DNA of 64,000 bases from Sediminicoccus rosea (GCF_033547095.1 NZ_CP137852.1:4117001-4181000), one strand, 5' to 3'. Positions 8,648 to 17,824 are shown, numbered from the stretch's first letter. A program made the numbers and translations. Notes: generated from the letters alone by a model not told the origin.

Positions 8648-9307
8648 ATGGCATCGCTTCCGTGGAACCTCCTTCTCGCCCCGGCCCTGGCGCTGGGCCT
8701 GGTCGGCGCGGCCCAGGCGCAGCCGGCGCGCCCCGCGCCGCAGCAGGCCCCAGCCCCGGCGCCCGCCCCCACGCCTGCTCCGGCGCCCGCCGCCGCGCCC
8801 GCACCCAGCGCGCCGCCCGCCGCCGACCTGCCCGACCGCACCCAGGCGAATTTCGGCGACTGGCTGATGCGCTGCGAAACCCAGCGCCCGCAGGGCCAGC
8901 CCGTGCTGCGCGTCTGCGAGACGGCCATCGCCATGACCGACCAGCGCGGCCAGACCATCGCCCAGGTCGTCCTCGGCCGCATCGGCCGCACCGACGCCTA
9001 CCGCATGCTGGTGCAGCTGCCGGTCGAGCTGCGGGTGGACCAGGCCGCGCGGCTGGTGCTGGACCCGGCCGCCACGCCGGCCGAGGCGATCAACCTGCCC
9101 TTCCGCCTGTGCAGCGCCTCGCGCGGGGGCTGCTTCGGCGAGACCGAGGCCCTGGCGCCCGTGCTGATCAACCGCTTGCGGTCGCGCGGCGAGGGCCAGG
9201 GCCGGCTTGATTTCCGCGACAGCGCGGGGCGCGAGGTGCAGATCCTCTTCAGCTTTCGCGGCTTCGGCCAGGCGATGGATGCATTGGCACGCGAGACGGG
9301 CGGCTGA
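8648..9307 (+). CDS. Invasion-associated locus B (IalB)-like secreted protein
   Basis: The 219-residue protein has a signal peptide of about 25 residues ending Ala-Gln-Ala. A low-complexity Pro/Ala linker (residues 26-60, PAPAPAPTPAPAP-like) follows, then an IalB domain: NFGDWLMRCE, then VLRVCETAIAM, a central beta-rich part and LPFRLCSASRGGCFGE. Four Cys residues are placed as in IalB proteins and may form disulfides in the periplasm. The IalB family is widespread in non-pathogenic alphaproteobacteria, so the name does not imply virulence. The ATG at 8648 starts the hydrophobic signal. Confidence 0.88.
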   Translation: MASLPWNLLLAPALALGLVGAAQAQPARPAPQQAPAPAPAPTPAPAPAAAPAPSAPPAADLPDRTQANFGDWLMRCETQRPQGQPVLRVCETAIAMTDQRGQTIAQVVLGRIGRTDAYRMLVQLPVELRVDQAARLVLDPAATPAEAINLPFRLCSASRGGCFGETEALAPVLINRLRSRGEGQGRLDFRDSAGREVQILFSFRGFGQAMDALARETGG

Positions 9308-9370
9308 CGCCGCATTGACGCGAGGCACCCGCATGCCAAGCTCCCCGCCTGCTTCCGGGGACCACGACAC

Positions 9371-11185
9371 TTGGCCGATGCCGATCTGAACAGCGCCGCC
9401 TGGCGCGTCCCGCCCAGCCGCTACTGGGCCTCCCGACCGGCGGAGTTCACGCTGCCGGGCAAACCCCTCTCCCGCTACGTCACGATGCGCGACGGCTGCC
9501 GCCTCGCCGTGGATGTCTGGCTGCCCCAAGGGGCGACGGGGCCCGTGCCGGCCATCCTGATCCACACCCCCTACTACCGCCGTTTCGCCATGCGGCCCGG
9601 AGGCGAGGGCGAATCCTGCCCCAACGCCGCCAAGTTCCGCGACGCCTTCGTGCCGCGCGGCTATGCGCTGGTCGTGGTGGACATCCGCGGCACGGGGGCG
9701 AGCTTCGGCACGCGCGACAGCTTCCGCTCGCCGCGCGAGCGCGAGGATGCGCGCGCGATCAGCGACTGGATCGTGGCGCAGGACTGGTCGGATGGGCGCA
9801 TCGGCGCCACCGGCATCTCCTATCCGGGCGCCGCCTCGGACTTCCTCGCCAGCACCGGCCATCCGGCGGTGCGCGCCATCATCCCGCTCTTCGCCGTCTG
9901 GGACACCTGGGCGGATCACTACTATCCGGGCGGCGTGTTCCTGAACCGCCTGGCGCAGGTCTATGACGAGCTGATGGTCGCCATGGACCATGACCGGCGG
10001 GACCTGCTGGGCAAGGTCAGCTACTTCTCCAACCCCGACCTCGCCGGCCCCGCGCCGGTGGATGAGGACGCGGATGGCACCCTGGTGCGGGAGGCGGTGG
10101 CGCAACATCTCGGCAATTTCCGCATGCCGGATTTCATCACCGACCTCGCCTTCCGCGAGGAGGCGCTGCCCTATGACCCGAGCTTTTCCTCGGCGCAGAT
10201 CAGCCCCTATGCCGTCTCGCACGAGATCCCCAAGGATGTGGCGATCTACGCCGTCTCGGGCTGGCTGGATGGCGTGGGCTACGCCAATTCCGCGATCGCC
10301 CGGTATCTCACCATGCGCGGCAACCCGACGCATCTGCTGCTGGGCCCCTGGGACCATGGCGCGCGCTGCAATGTCTCGCCCTGGCGCGGGCGCATCGAGC
10401 CGGAATTCGCGCTGCTGGGCGAGATGCTGCGCTTCTTCGACGAATACCTGATGGGCCGTGAGACGGGCCTGCGGGACGAAGCGCCGATCCACTACTTCTC
10501 CATGCATGGCGAGACGTGGAACGCGGCCCGGCAATGGCCGCCCATCCCGGAGACGACGCGGCTGCATTTCAGCCCCGGCGCACTCGGCACCGCGCCAGGC
10601 AGCAACGCCGTGGCCGAGCACCCGAGCGACTTCGCCTGGGGCTCCGGCGGGGGCACGCGCTATGAGCGCATCGCCGCCATCAACGCGCTCGACTACCACA
10701 CGGACTGGACCGAGCGCGTGGCGGAGCTGCCCGGCTACGACACCGCGCCCTTCACGCAGGACATGGTGCTGAGCGGACATGTCATCGCCGACCTCACCAT
10801 CGCCTCCAGCGAGGCCGATGCCTCCATCCTCTGCTACATCTCGGAGATCGAGGCCGATGGCACGGCGCGCTACGTGACCGAGGGCCTGCTTCGCGCGCTG
10901 CACCGGAAGGAAGCGCCAAACCCGCCGAACTACCAATCCACCTGGCCGTTCCGCAGCTTCCACCGCGCCGATGCGAAGCCGCTGACGCCCGGCACGGCCG
11001 AGCGCATGCGGATTCCGCTGCTGCCCACCTCCTGGGTGTTCAAGGCGGGCTCGCGGCTGCGTTTCTCGCTGGCCGGGACGGATGCGGATCACATCAAGCA
11101 GATCCCGCATGGGCGGCCACCGGTGCTGAGCCTGCATCTCGGCGCCTCGGCGCTCGACCTCCCCCTCAAGCCGTATCAGGAGTGA
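9371..11185 (+). CDS. CocE/NonD-type alpha/beta hydrolase (S15 peptidase-like)
   Basis: This 604-residue serine hydrolase is of the X-Pro dipeptidyl-peptidase/cocaine esterase family, which cleaves esters, amides or acylated antibiotics. The nucleophile motif GISYPGA places Ser150. The triad is completed by an Asp near 300 (SGWLDGVGY) and His329 (LLGPWDHGAR). The C-terminal jelly-roll domain runs from about residue 390. There is no signal peptide. The start is TTG at 9371 because no in-frame ATG or GTG precedes the conserved RYVTMRDGCRLAVDVW region. The stop lies just before a Bug binding protein whose Shine-Dalgarno AGGAG overlaps it, so the two are one operon and may share a substrate. Confidence 0.92.
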   Translation: MADADLNSAAWRVPPSRYWASRPAEFTLPGKPLSRYVTMRDGCRLAVDVWLPQGATGPVPAILIHTPYYRRFAMRPGGEGESCPNAAKFRDAFVPRGYALVVVDIRGTGASFGTRDSFRSPREREDARAISDWIVAQDWSDGRIGATGISYPGAASDFLASTGHPAVRAIIPLFAVWDTWADHYYPGGVFLNRLAQVYDELMVAMDHDRRDLLGKVSYFSNPDLAGPAPVDEDADGTLVREAVAQHLGNFRMPDFITDLAFREEALPYDPSFSSAQISPYAVSHEIPKDVAIYAVSGWLDGVGYANSAIARYLTMRGNPTHLLLGPWDHGARCNVSPWRGRIEPEFALLGEMLRFFDEYLMGRETGLRDEAPIHYFSMHGETWNAARQWPPIPETTRLHFSPGALGTAPGSNAVAEHPSDFAWGSGGGTRYERIAAINALDYHTDWTERVAELPGYDTAPFTQDMVLSGHVIADLTIASSEADASILCYISEIEADGTARYVTEGLLRALHRKEAPNPPNYQSTWPFRSFHRADAKPLTPGTAERMRIPLLPTSWVFKAGSRLRFSLAGTDADHIKQIPHGRPPVLSLHLGASALDLPLKPYQE

Positions 11186-11190
11186 CCCGC

Positions 11191-12171
11191 ATGCGTGCCA
11201 CCCGCCGCGCCCTGCTCACCTTGCCTCTCCTTGGGCCCCTCCTTGGGCCGCTCGCCACCCCCGCGCTGGCGCAGCTCCCCGCGCGCCCCTTCCGCATGAT
11301 CCTGCCGCAGCCGCCGGGCTCGGCGAATGACACGGTGGCGCGCATCATCGCGGAACCCATGGGCCGGGTGCTGGGCCAGCCCGTGGTGGTGGAGAACCGG
11401 CCGGGAGCCAATGGCATGGTCGCGATCAACCTGCTGAAGCAGCAGGCGCCCGATGGCTCGGCGATGCTGCTCTCGGGCGTGTCGCAGCTCTCCTTCAACC
11501 CACATCTCTATCCGAACCTGCCCTATGACCCGGTGCGCGACTTCACCTATGTCGCGCCCGTCACCGATGCGCCCTTCATCCTGATCGCGAGCAAGCGCTC
11601 GGGCATCACGAGCGTGGCGCAGCTGCTGGAACGCGCGCGGGCCGAACCGGCGCGGCTGACCTACGCCAGTGCCGGCATCGGCAATTCCACGCATCTCTCG
11701 GTCGAGATGATCGCCGACCGCGCGAATGTCCGCTTCACCCACGTCCCCTATCCCGGCACGGGCCAGGCGCTGACCAGCGTGATCTCGGGCGAGACGGACT
11801 TCATGATCATCGTCCTGGCCGTGGCCCTGGGCCAGGTGCGCGCCGGCGCGGTCTCGGCGCTGGCCCTCGTGGCACCGCGGCGCCTGCCCTTCCTGCCCGA
11901 TCTGGTGACCCAGGCCGAGGCTGGCATCACCGCGCCGCTCATGCCGGGCTGGTTCGGCCTGGTGGGTCCGGCCGGGGTGCCCGAGCCGGTGGTGAACCAG
12001 GTGAATGCCGCGGTGCGCGCCGCACTGGCCGATGAGGGCGTGCAGCGGCGCCTGACCGATGTGGTGCTCGTCCCCATCCCCGGCTCGCCGGCCGATCTGC
12101 TCGCGCGCATGCGGCAGGACAGCGAGGTCTGGGGCCAGTTCATCCGCGCGCGCGGCTTGCGCCCGGAATAG
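11191..12171 (+). CDS. Bug-family (TTT) solute-binding protein
   Basis: This 326-residue periplasmic binding protein has a TRRALLTLP Arg-Arg signal peptide ending near ALAQ (residue 28). Family landmarks are RPFRMILPQPPGSANDTVAR and VVVENRPGANG. A GTG at 11182 is in frame, but the ATG at 11191 has AGGAG seven bases upstream and is preferred. Its ribosome-binding site overlaps the end of the CocE hydrolase gene, so an ester or amide processed by that hydrolase, or its product, is a reasonable ligand guess. There are no permease genes in the window. Confidence 0.92.
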   Translation: MRATRRALLTLPLLGPLLGPLATPALAQLPARPFRMILPQPPGSANDTVARIIAEPMGRVLGQPVVVENRPGANGMVAINLLKQQAPDGSAMLLSGVSQLSFNPHLYPNLPYDPVRDFTYVAPVTDAPFILIASKRSGITSVAQLLERARAEPARLTYASAGIGNSTHLSVEMIADRANVRFTHVPYPGTGQALTSVISGETDFMIIVLAVALGQVRAGAVSALALVAPRRLPFLPDLVTQAEAGITAPLMPGWFGLVGPAGVPEPVVNQVNAAVRAALADEGVQRRLTDVVLVPIPGSPADLLARMRQDSEVWGQFIRARGLRPE

Positions 12172-12232
12172 CTCGGCTTGCCTCATTCCGGCTTCGGCCG
12201 GAGAGTTGCGTGATCAACAATGGAAACGCGCC

Positions 12233-12832
12233 ATGAAACTCGCCTATTCCCCCGCCAGCCCCTATGTCCGCAAATGCATGGCCTCGGCCATCGCGCGCGG
12301 CATCGAGGGCCAGATCGAGCTCTGGACGGTGCCGACGGTGGATCCGTCCCTCGTGCCGGTGAACCCGCTCTCCAAGGTGCCCTCGCTGGTCACGAAGGAG
12401 GGGCAGTGCCTCTATGACAGCCCGGTGATCTGCGAATATCTCGACAGCATCGGCAGCGCCGCGCCGCTCTTTCCCGCCCCCGGCCCCGCGCGCTGGAACG
12501 CGCTGCGCCAGCAGGCGCTGGGCGATGGCATCATGGACGCGACGCAGCCGCGCCGCCGCGAGGTTGCCCTGCCGCAGGATGAGGGCCGCGTCACCTACAT
12601 CCAGGGCCAGCAGCTCAAGGTCGCCCGCGCGCTCGACGCGCTGGAGGCGGAAGCCGACAGCTTGGGCATGCTGACCACCATCGGCGAGATCACCATCGCC
12701 TGCGCGCTGGGCTATCTCGATTTCCGCTACGCGCATGAGCCCTGGCGCCCGGGCCACCCCAAGCTCGAGGCCTGGTATGCGAAGGTCGTGGCCCTTCCGC
12801 CCATGGCGAAGACCATGCCCCCCGCCGGGTGA
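12233..12832 (+). CDS. Glutathione S-transferase-like protein
   Basis: The 199-residue protein has a thioredoxin-fold N-terminal domain starting MKLAYSPASPYVRKCMA. The Ser/Tyr pair near residues 5-11 is in the position of the glutathione-activating residue, followed by the cis-Pro loop NPLSKVPSL and the YDSPVICEYLD glutathione-contact motif. The C-terminal all-helical domain covers residues 85-199. Such proteins conjugate glutathione or act in dehalogenation, isomerisation or peroxide reduction; the substrate is not evident. It stands 61 bases downstream of a Bug binding-protein gene on the same strand. Confidence 0.9.
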   Translation: MKLAYSPASPYVRKCMASAIARGIEGQIELWTVPTVDPSLVPVNPLSKVPSLVTKEGQCLYDSPVICEYLDSIGSAAPLFPAPGPARWNALRQQALGDGIMDATQPRRREVALPQDEGRVTYIQGQQLKVARALDALEAEADSLGMLTTIGEITIACALGYLDFRYAHEPWRPGHPKLEAWYAKVVALPPMAKTMPPAG

Positions 12833-12904
12833 CAATTTCGCGACGGGGGTTCAGCACCGGCCCCCGTCGCGCTTAACATGCGCGCCGCCCACGGAGATTG
12901 CCGC

Positions 12905-13465
12905 ATGTCCGCCACCGACCCGCGCCTCGCGCAGATCGCCGAACTCATCGAGCTGAAGGCCGATGGCCAATACGGCCTCGCCGACATCAACCAGCGCCAG
13001 CACGCGCTGCAATCCGCCTGGCTGGCCGAGCGCGCCGGCTGCTCCGAGGCGCTGATCGCCGCCGCCCTGCTGCACGACATCGGCCACATGGTCCACAACC
13101 TCGGCGAGAACCCGGCCGAGGCGGGCGTGGATGATGAGCATGAGCGGCTGGGCTACGAATTCCTGGCCGGCATGTTCGGCCCCGAGGTGACCGAGCCGGT
13201 GCGTCTGCACGTCGCCGCCAAGCGCTACCTCTGCGCCAAGGAGCCCGACTACTTCGCCAAGCTCTCCAAGGATTCCGTGCTGAGCCTCAGCCTGCAGGGC
13301 GGGCCGATGTCGCCGGAGGAGGTCGCGGCCTTCGAGGCGGTGCCGGAACACGCCGATGCGGTGCAGCTTCGTCGCTTCGATGAGCAGGCCAAGGTGAAGG
13401 GGCTGGAGACGCCCCCCGCCGCGCATTTCCTGCGCTATGTCGAGCGGGTGATCCGCCCGGCCTGA
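12905..13465 (+). CDS. HD-domain protein resembling PhnZ-type phosphonate oxygenases
   Basis: The 186-residue protein has the HD metal site LLHDIGH (His57-Asp58). It also has the extra residues seen in PhnZ-like mixed-valence di-iron oxygenases: Tyr in DGQYGLADI, His in QRQHALQ, His in DDEHERLGYEF and His in VRLHVAAKRYL. PhnZ cleaves the C-P bond of 1-hydroxy-2-aminoethylphosphonate. It could instead be a related HD phosphohydrolase or inositol-oxygenase-like protein. No PhnY partner is nearby, so a phosphonate role is inferred only. The ATG at 12905 was chosen because it opens MSATDPRLAQIAELIE. It is convergent with the next gene over six bases. Confidence 0.8.
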   Translation: MSATDPRLAQIAELIELKADGQYGLADINQRQHALQSAWLAERAGCSEALIAAALLHDIGHMVHNLGENPAEAGVDDEHERLGYEFLAGMFGPEVTEPVRLHVAAKRYLCAKEPDYFAKLSKDSVLSLSLQGGPMSPEEVAAFEAVPEHADAVQLRRFDEQAKVKGLETPPAAHFLRYVERVIRPA

Positions 13466-13471
13466 GGCGGG

Positions 13472-14449
13472 CTATTCGCGCTCGATCCCGGCGCGGCGCA
13501 CCACCTCGGCCCAGCGCGCGCGCTCCGCCGTGAGCATGCGGTCCATGTCTTCCGGCGTGCCGCCCACCGGCTCCGCCCCCCAGCCCGCCAGGCGCTCGCG
13601 CACCTCGGGAATGCGCAGGATCTGGTCGATCTCGCGGGCCAGCCGCCGGCGGATCTCCATGGGCGTGCCGGCGGGTGCGGCGTAGCCGAGCCAGGCATTG
13701 GCCTCATAGCCGGCGATGCCCGCCTCCTGCAGCGTCGGCACATCGGGCAGCAGCGAGAAGCGCCGCGCGCCGCCGACGGCCAGCGGCCGCAGCGTGCCAT
13801 TCCGGAAATCCTCGAGGAAGGAGGGCGCCTGCTCGATGACGAGCTGGATGCGCCCGGCCAGAAGATCGGTGCGCGCGGGCGCGCCGCCGCGATACTGCAC
13901 CATCTCCATCTCGACGCCGCCCGCCAGCGCGCGGAACATCTCGACCGTGAGGCGCGAGGCCATGCCCGAGGTCGCGAAATTGATCGAGCCCGGCCGCGCG
14001 CGCGCCAGCGCCAGGAATTCCGCGACATTGCTGACGCCGAGCGATGCCGGCACCACCATCACATAGGGAATCAGCGCCACCATGGAGACGCCGACGAGAT
14101 CGCGCGCCGGGTCATAGGGCAGCGTGCGATAGACGAAGGGGTTGACCGCCATGGGCCCCGGGCTGCCGGCGAGCAGCGTGTAGCCATCGGGCGCCGCCTT
14201 CGCCACCGCATCGGCGCCCAAGATGCCGAAGGCGCCCGCGCGATTCTCGACCGCCACCTGCTGGCCCAACGGGCGCGCGAGGTTGTCCGCGATCAGCCGC
14301 GCGATGAGGTCGGTCGCGCCACCCGGCGCGAAGGGGACGACGACGCGCAGGGGCCGCGCGGGCCAGGCCTGCGCCTGCGTCGGCGTCTGGGCCTGGGCCA
14401 GCGAAGGGGCCGCGAGGGCGGCAAGGGTGGCGCGGCGGGTGAGGCTCAT
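13472..14449 (-). CDS. Bug-family (TTT) solute-binding protein
   Basis: This 325-residue periplasmic protein has a LTRRATLAALA Arg-Arg signal peptide. Mature-domain landmarks are RPLRVVVPFAPGGATDLIAR, VAVENRAGAFG and a late segment on aromatic-lined ligand loops. Its ATG overlaps the stop of the upstream flavin-dependent monooxygenase by four bases (ATGA). Translation is therefore coupled, and the ligand may be the monooxygenase substrate. There is no cognate permease nearby. Confidence 0.93.
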   Translation of the reverse strand: MSLTRRATLAALAAPSLAQAQTPTQAQAWPARPLRVVVPFAPGGATDLIARLIADNLARPLGQQVAVENRAGAFGILGADAVAKAAPDGYTLLAGSPGPMAVNPFVYRTLPYDPARDLVGVSMVALIPYVMVVPASLGVSNVAEFLALARARPGSINFATSGMASRLTVEMFRALAGGVEMEMVQYRGGAPARTDLLAGRIQLVIEQAPSFLEDFRNGTLRPLAVGGARRFSLLPDVPTLQEAGIAGYEANAWLGYAAPAGTPMEIRRRLAREIDQILRIPEVRERLAGWGAEPVGGTPEDMDRMLTAERARWAEVVRRAGIERE

Positions 14450-15804
14450 TCGGCGGCCCTCCCGGCCTGGGCGAAGAAGCGGTTTTCCGGCCGCGCAAGG
14501 CCGAGATTGTCGCGCAGCGTCCGGCCCGAATACTCCGTGCGGAACAGGCCGCGCCGCTGCAATTCGGGGACCACGAGCTTGATGAAGCGCTCCAGGCCCG
14601 TCGGCACCACCGGGGCCGCGATCATGAAGCCGTCGCAGGCCTTTTCCAGGAACCAGCGCTCCATCAGGTCGGCCACCTGCGCAGCGCTGCCCTTGAAGAA
14701 ATTGCCCGCCATCTGCGGCAGGATGGCGCGATAGGTTTCGCGCACCGTCAGCTTCTGCTCCAGCGCCTTCGCCACGATCGCCTTGCCGATGCCGGTCGGC
14801 CCGACATGCTCGAAATCCAGGGCGGGAAACGGCCCGTCCAGCGGATAGGCGGACATCTTCACGCCCACCATCTTCGAGAGGTAGTCGAGGCCGACGGCGG
14901 GCGGCACCAGGTCATCCAGCTCGCGCGCCAATTGCTCCGCTTCTTCCTCCGTCTCGGCGGCGATGATGGTGACGCCGCTCAGGATCTTCAGGCTGTCCGC
15001 GCTGCGGCCATATTTCGGCAGGCGGCCCTTCAGGTCGGCGTAGAGTGTCTGCGCGCGCTCGATCGTTCCCTCGATCGCGAAGACGCAATCGGCCGTCGCG
15101 GCCGAGAGCTCCTTCCCCGTCTCCGACTGCCCGGCCGAGAAGATGACGGGATGCCCCTGCGGCGGGCGCGGCGCGTTCAGCGGCCCCGCCACCTGGAAAT
15201 GCTTGCCCCGGAAATTCAGCGCATGGACCTTGGAGGGGTCGAGGAAGCGGCCCGACGCCTTGTCCTGCGGGAAGGCGTCATCCGCCCAGGAATCCCACAG
15301 CCCCTTCACGATCTGGGCGAATTCCCCCGCGCGCTCGTAGCGGTCATCGCGCGGCACATGCTCCTCATGGGAGAAGTTCAGCGCATCGCCGGGGTTGGAG
15401 GTGGTGACGAGGTTCCACCCCGCCCGCCCCTTGCTGATGTGATCGAGCGAGGCGAAGCGCCGCGCCACGGAAAACGGCTCGTCATAGGTCGTCGTCGTGG
15501 TGGCCACGAGGCCGACATGCTCCGTCACCATCGCCAGCGCCGAGAGCAGCGTCACCGGCTCGAAGACACCCGGCCGGTCGGAGGGGCTGGTGGCGGCGAA
15601 GAGGTCGGGCTTGTCGAGGTTCCGGACGCCATTGCCGTCGGCGAGGAAAAGCAGGTCGAAGCGGCCCGCCTCGGCGATGCGCGCGAGGCGGATGGCGTTC
15701 TCCAGGTTGCTGGCGGGCTTGTCCCAGGCGGTGGGGTGCCGCCACTCGCCCACATGGGAGCCCTGGGCATTGGCATTGGCGGCCAAGATCATGTGTTGGG
15801 GCAT
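14446..15804 (-). CDS. LLM-class flavin-dependent monooxygenase (NtaA/SnaA/DszA group)
   Basis: The 452-residue TIM-barrel enzyme uses reduced FMN supplied by a partner reductase. The group includes nitrilotriacetate, dimethyl-sulfide, alkanesulfonate-like and dibenzothiophene-sulfone monooxygenases. Landmarks are GRFDLLFLADG (about residues 48-58), TSPSDRPGVFEPVTLLSAL, RFASLDHISKGRAGWNLVT and HPVIFSAGQSETGKE. The ATG at 15804 has AGGAG eight bases upstream, so a longer in-frame upstream reading is not used. No flavin reductase gene is adjacent. It is ATGA-coupled to a Bug binding protein and divergent from another Bug gene. The substrate is unknown. Confidence 0.92.
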   Translation of the reverse strand: MPQHMILAANANAQGSHVGEWRHPTAWDKPASNLENAIRLARIAEAGRFDLLFLADGNGVRNLDKPDLFAATSPSDRPGVFEPVTLLSALAMVTEHVGLVATTTTTYDEPFSVARRFASLDHISKGRAGWNLVTTSNPGDALNFSHEEHVPRDDRYERAGEFAQIVKGLWDSWADDAFPQDKASGRFLDPSKVHALNFRGKHFQVAGPLNAPRPPQGHPVIFSAGQSETGKELSAATADCVFAIEGTIERAQTLYADLKGRLPKYGRSADSLKILSGVTIIAAETEEEAEQLARELDDLVPPAVGLDYLSKMVGVKMSAYPLDGPFPALDFEHVGPTGIGKAIVAKALEQKLTVRETYRAILPQMAGNFFKGSAAQVADLMERWFLEKACDGFMIAAPVVPTGLERFIKLVVPELQRRGLFRTEYSGRTLRDNLGLARPENRFFAQAGRAAE

Positions 15805-15897
15805 CGGCGCACTCCTGACGGGGGAAGCTTCGCGCCGGAGGCGCATGGCATGCAAGCGCGGCTTGACGCTTTCCCCGCCGGGCGGCGCAATGCGGGG

Positions 15898-16857
15898 ATG
15901 AACCGCCGCACCCTCCTCGCCGCCCTGCCCTTCCTGCCCGCGCCCGCCCTGGCGCAAGGCTTCCCCTCACGTCCCATCCGCATCCTGGTTGGCTTCGCCG
16001 CCGGCGGCTCGACAGACGTCTTCGCCCGCAGCATGGCACCCCGCCTGCAGACCCTGCTGGGCCAGCCCGTGGTGGTCGAGAACCGCCCGGGCGCGGGCGG
16101 CAACATCGCGACGGAAGCGACGGCACGCAGCGCGCCCGATGGCTATACGCTGCTGCTCGGCACCATCGGCCCGCTCGCCATCAACCCCACGCTCTACGGC
16201 AATCTCAGCTTCGACCCGCTGACCGACCTCACTGCCATCACGTTGGTGGGCGAGGTGCCGAACGTGCTGGCCGTGCCGGCAGACCGCCCCTATCGCAGCG
16301 TGGCCGATATCATCGCCGCCGCGCGCGCGCGGCCGGGCACGCTGAATTTCGGCTCCTCCGGCATCGGCTCCGCCGGGCATGTGGCGGGCGAGCAGCTGAA
16401 CCTGATGGCGAATATCCAGACCGTCCACGTGCCCTTCCGCGGCGGCGGCGCGCTGATGCCCGAGCTGCTGGCCGGCCGCGTGGATTTCGCCTTCACCACC
16501 GCGCTCAACGCCATGCCCCAGGCCGAGTCCGGGCGCCTGCGCGTGCTGGCGGTACCCAATGCCACGCGCGTCTCGCTCATCCCCCAGGTGCCGACGGTGG
16601 CGGAGAGTGGGCTGCCGGGCTTCGACGGGATGGACTGGGCCGCGCTCATGGCCCCGCGCAACCTGCCGGTACCCATCCTGGCGCAGCTCAACCAGGCGGC
16701 CACCGCCGTGCTGCGCGACCCCGAGCTGGTGCAGAACATGGCCGGGCGGCGCCTCGTGCTGATGCCCACCACGCCCGAGGAAGCGAGCGCCTTCCTGCGC
16801 GCGGAGACCGCGCGCTGGGCGCCCGTCATCCGCGCCTCGGGCGCACGGCCGGACTGA
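15898..16857 (+). CDS. Bug-family (TTT) solute-binding protein
   Basis: This 319-residue periplasmic protein starts MNRRTLLAALPFLPAPALAQ, an Arg-Arg signal peptide with a likely cleavage after ALAQ. Typical features are RPIRILVGFAAGGSTDVFAR, VVVENRPGAGGNIATE and PDGYTLLLGT. Four bases separate its stop from a GTG-initiated D-2-hydroxyacid dehydrogenase gene, so the pair is almost certainly co-translated. A 2-keto or 2-hydroxy acid is a plausible ligand. It is divergent from the LLM monooxygenase gene across 93 bases. Confidence 0.93.
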   Translation: MNRRTLLAALPFLPAPALAQGFPSRPIRILVGFAAGGSTDVFARSMAPRLQTLLGQPVVVENRPGAGGNIATEATARSAPDGYTLLLGTIGPLAINPTLYGNLSFDPLTDLTAITLVGEVPNVLAVPADRPYRSVADIIAAARARPGTLNFGSSGIGSAGHVAGEQLNLMANIQTVHVPFRGGGALMPELLAGRVDFAFTTALNAMPQAESGRLRVLAVPNATRVSLIPQVPTVAESGLPGFDGMDWAALMAPRNLPVPILAQLNQAATAVLRDPELVQNMAGRRLVLMPTTPEEASAFLRAETARWAPVIRASGARPD

Positions 16858-16861
16858 GGCG

Positions 16862-17824
16862 GTGCGGGTCTATCTCAGCCACGGCACCCTCTCCTTCCCC
16901 GGCTATTTCGGCGCGCGGGCGCTGGCCGCGCTGCAAGAGCACGCGGAAGTCGTCCGCAACATGACCGAGGCCGAGTTGCGCGACGAGGCGCTGGCCGAGG
17001 CGGCGCGCGGCTGCGACGCCATCATCGCGTATCGCGGCAGCCCGGGCACCGAGGCGACCTTCGCGAACAGCCCGCAGCTCAAGGCCTTCCTGCGCTGCGC
17101 GGTGGATATCAGCACGGTGGATGTCGCCGCCGCCTCGCGCCACGGCATCCTCGTCACGCAGGCCACGCCGGGCTTCGTGGATGCGGTGGCGGAACTCGCC
17201 ATCGGCTTCATGGTGGACCTGGCGCGCGGCGTCAGCCGCTCGGTGCAGGACTACCGCGCGGGGCGCATCCCGGAGGTGCGGCCGGGGCTGCAGTTGCGCG
17301 GCGCGACGCTGGGGCTGGTGGGCCATGGCCGCATCGCGCGGCGGCTGGCCGAAATCGCGAACGCCATGGGAATGCGCGTGCTGGCCTATGACCCGCAGAC
17401 CGGCACGCATCCGCTGGACGAGGTGCTGTCCCAGCCGGACATCGTTGTCTGCCTCGCCCTCTCCACGCCCGAGACGCGGCACATGATGAACGCCGCCGCC
17501 TTCGCCGCCATGCGGCGGGGCGCCTTCTTCATCAACCTCTCGCGCGGGGAACTGGTGGATGAGGCGGCGCTGGTGGCCGCGCTCGATTCCGGCCATCTCG
17601 CCGGTGTGGCCATGGATGTCGGCAGCTTCCCGGACCAGATGCCCAACCCCCGCCTCGCCGCCCGCCCCGACGTCATCGCCACGCCGCATGTGGGCGGCCT
17701 GACGCCCGCCGCGGCCGAGCACCAGGCGATGGACACGGTGCGGCAGATCGCGGCACTCGCCGCCGGGCGCCTGCCCGAGGGCGCGGTGAATGCGGCGCAG
17801 GCAACGCGGTTGAACCTGGCCTAG
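16862..17824 (+). CDS. D-isomer-specific 2-hydroxyacid dehydrogenase family protein
   Basis: The 320-residue NAD(P)-dependent oxidoreductase has a central Rossmann domain (about residues 95-285). The nucleotide loop reads LGLVGHGRIARRLAE, so the third Gly of GxGxxG is Ala. The substrate Arg is in FINLSRGELVDEAAL and the catalytic His in ATPHVGG. The usual acidic partner in the DVFxxEP segment is missing as Glu; the region reads AMDVGSFPDQMPNP, so an Asp may substitute. Family members reduce 2-keto acids such as glyoxylate, hydroxypyruvate or phosphoglycerate precursors. The GTG start at 16862 is fixed by proximity to the Bug gene. The 3' end overlaps a convergent gene by four bases. Confidence 0.9.
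   Translation: MRVYLSHGTLSFPGYFGARALAALQEHAEVVRNMTEAELRDEALAEAARGCDAIIAYRGSPGTEATFANSPQLKAFLRCAVDISTVDVAAASRHGILVTQATPGFVDAVAELAIGFMVDLARGVSRSVQDYRAGRIPEVRPGLQLRGATLGLVGHGRIARRLAEIANAMGMRVLAYDPQTGTHPLDEVLSQPDIVVCLALSTPETRHMMNAAAFAAMRRGAFFINLSRGELVDEAALVAALDSGHLAGVAMDVGSFPDQMPNPRLAARPDVIATPHVGGLTPAAAEHQAMDTVRQIAALAAGRLPEGAVNAAQATRLNLA

Noticed and set aside
8730-8825. Pro/Ala repeats in the IalB-like gene as a variable repeat locus
   Set aside because: Codons are mixed, not a perfect tandem unit, so this is an ordinary periplasmic linker.
8618-11137. Minus-strand open frame of 839 codons opposite the IalB and CocE genes
   Set aside because: The plus-strand genes have signal peptide, catalytic triad and proper starts; the antisense product is His/Arg-rich nonsense.
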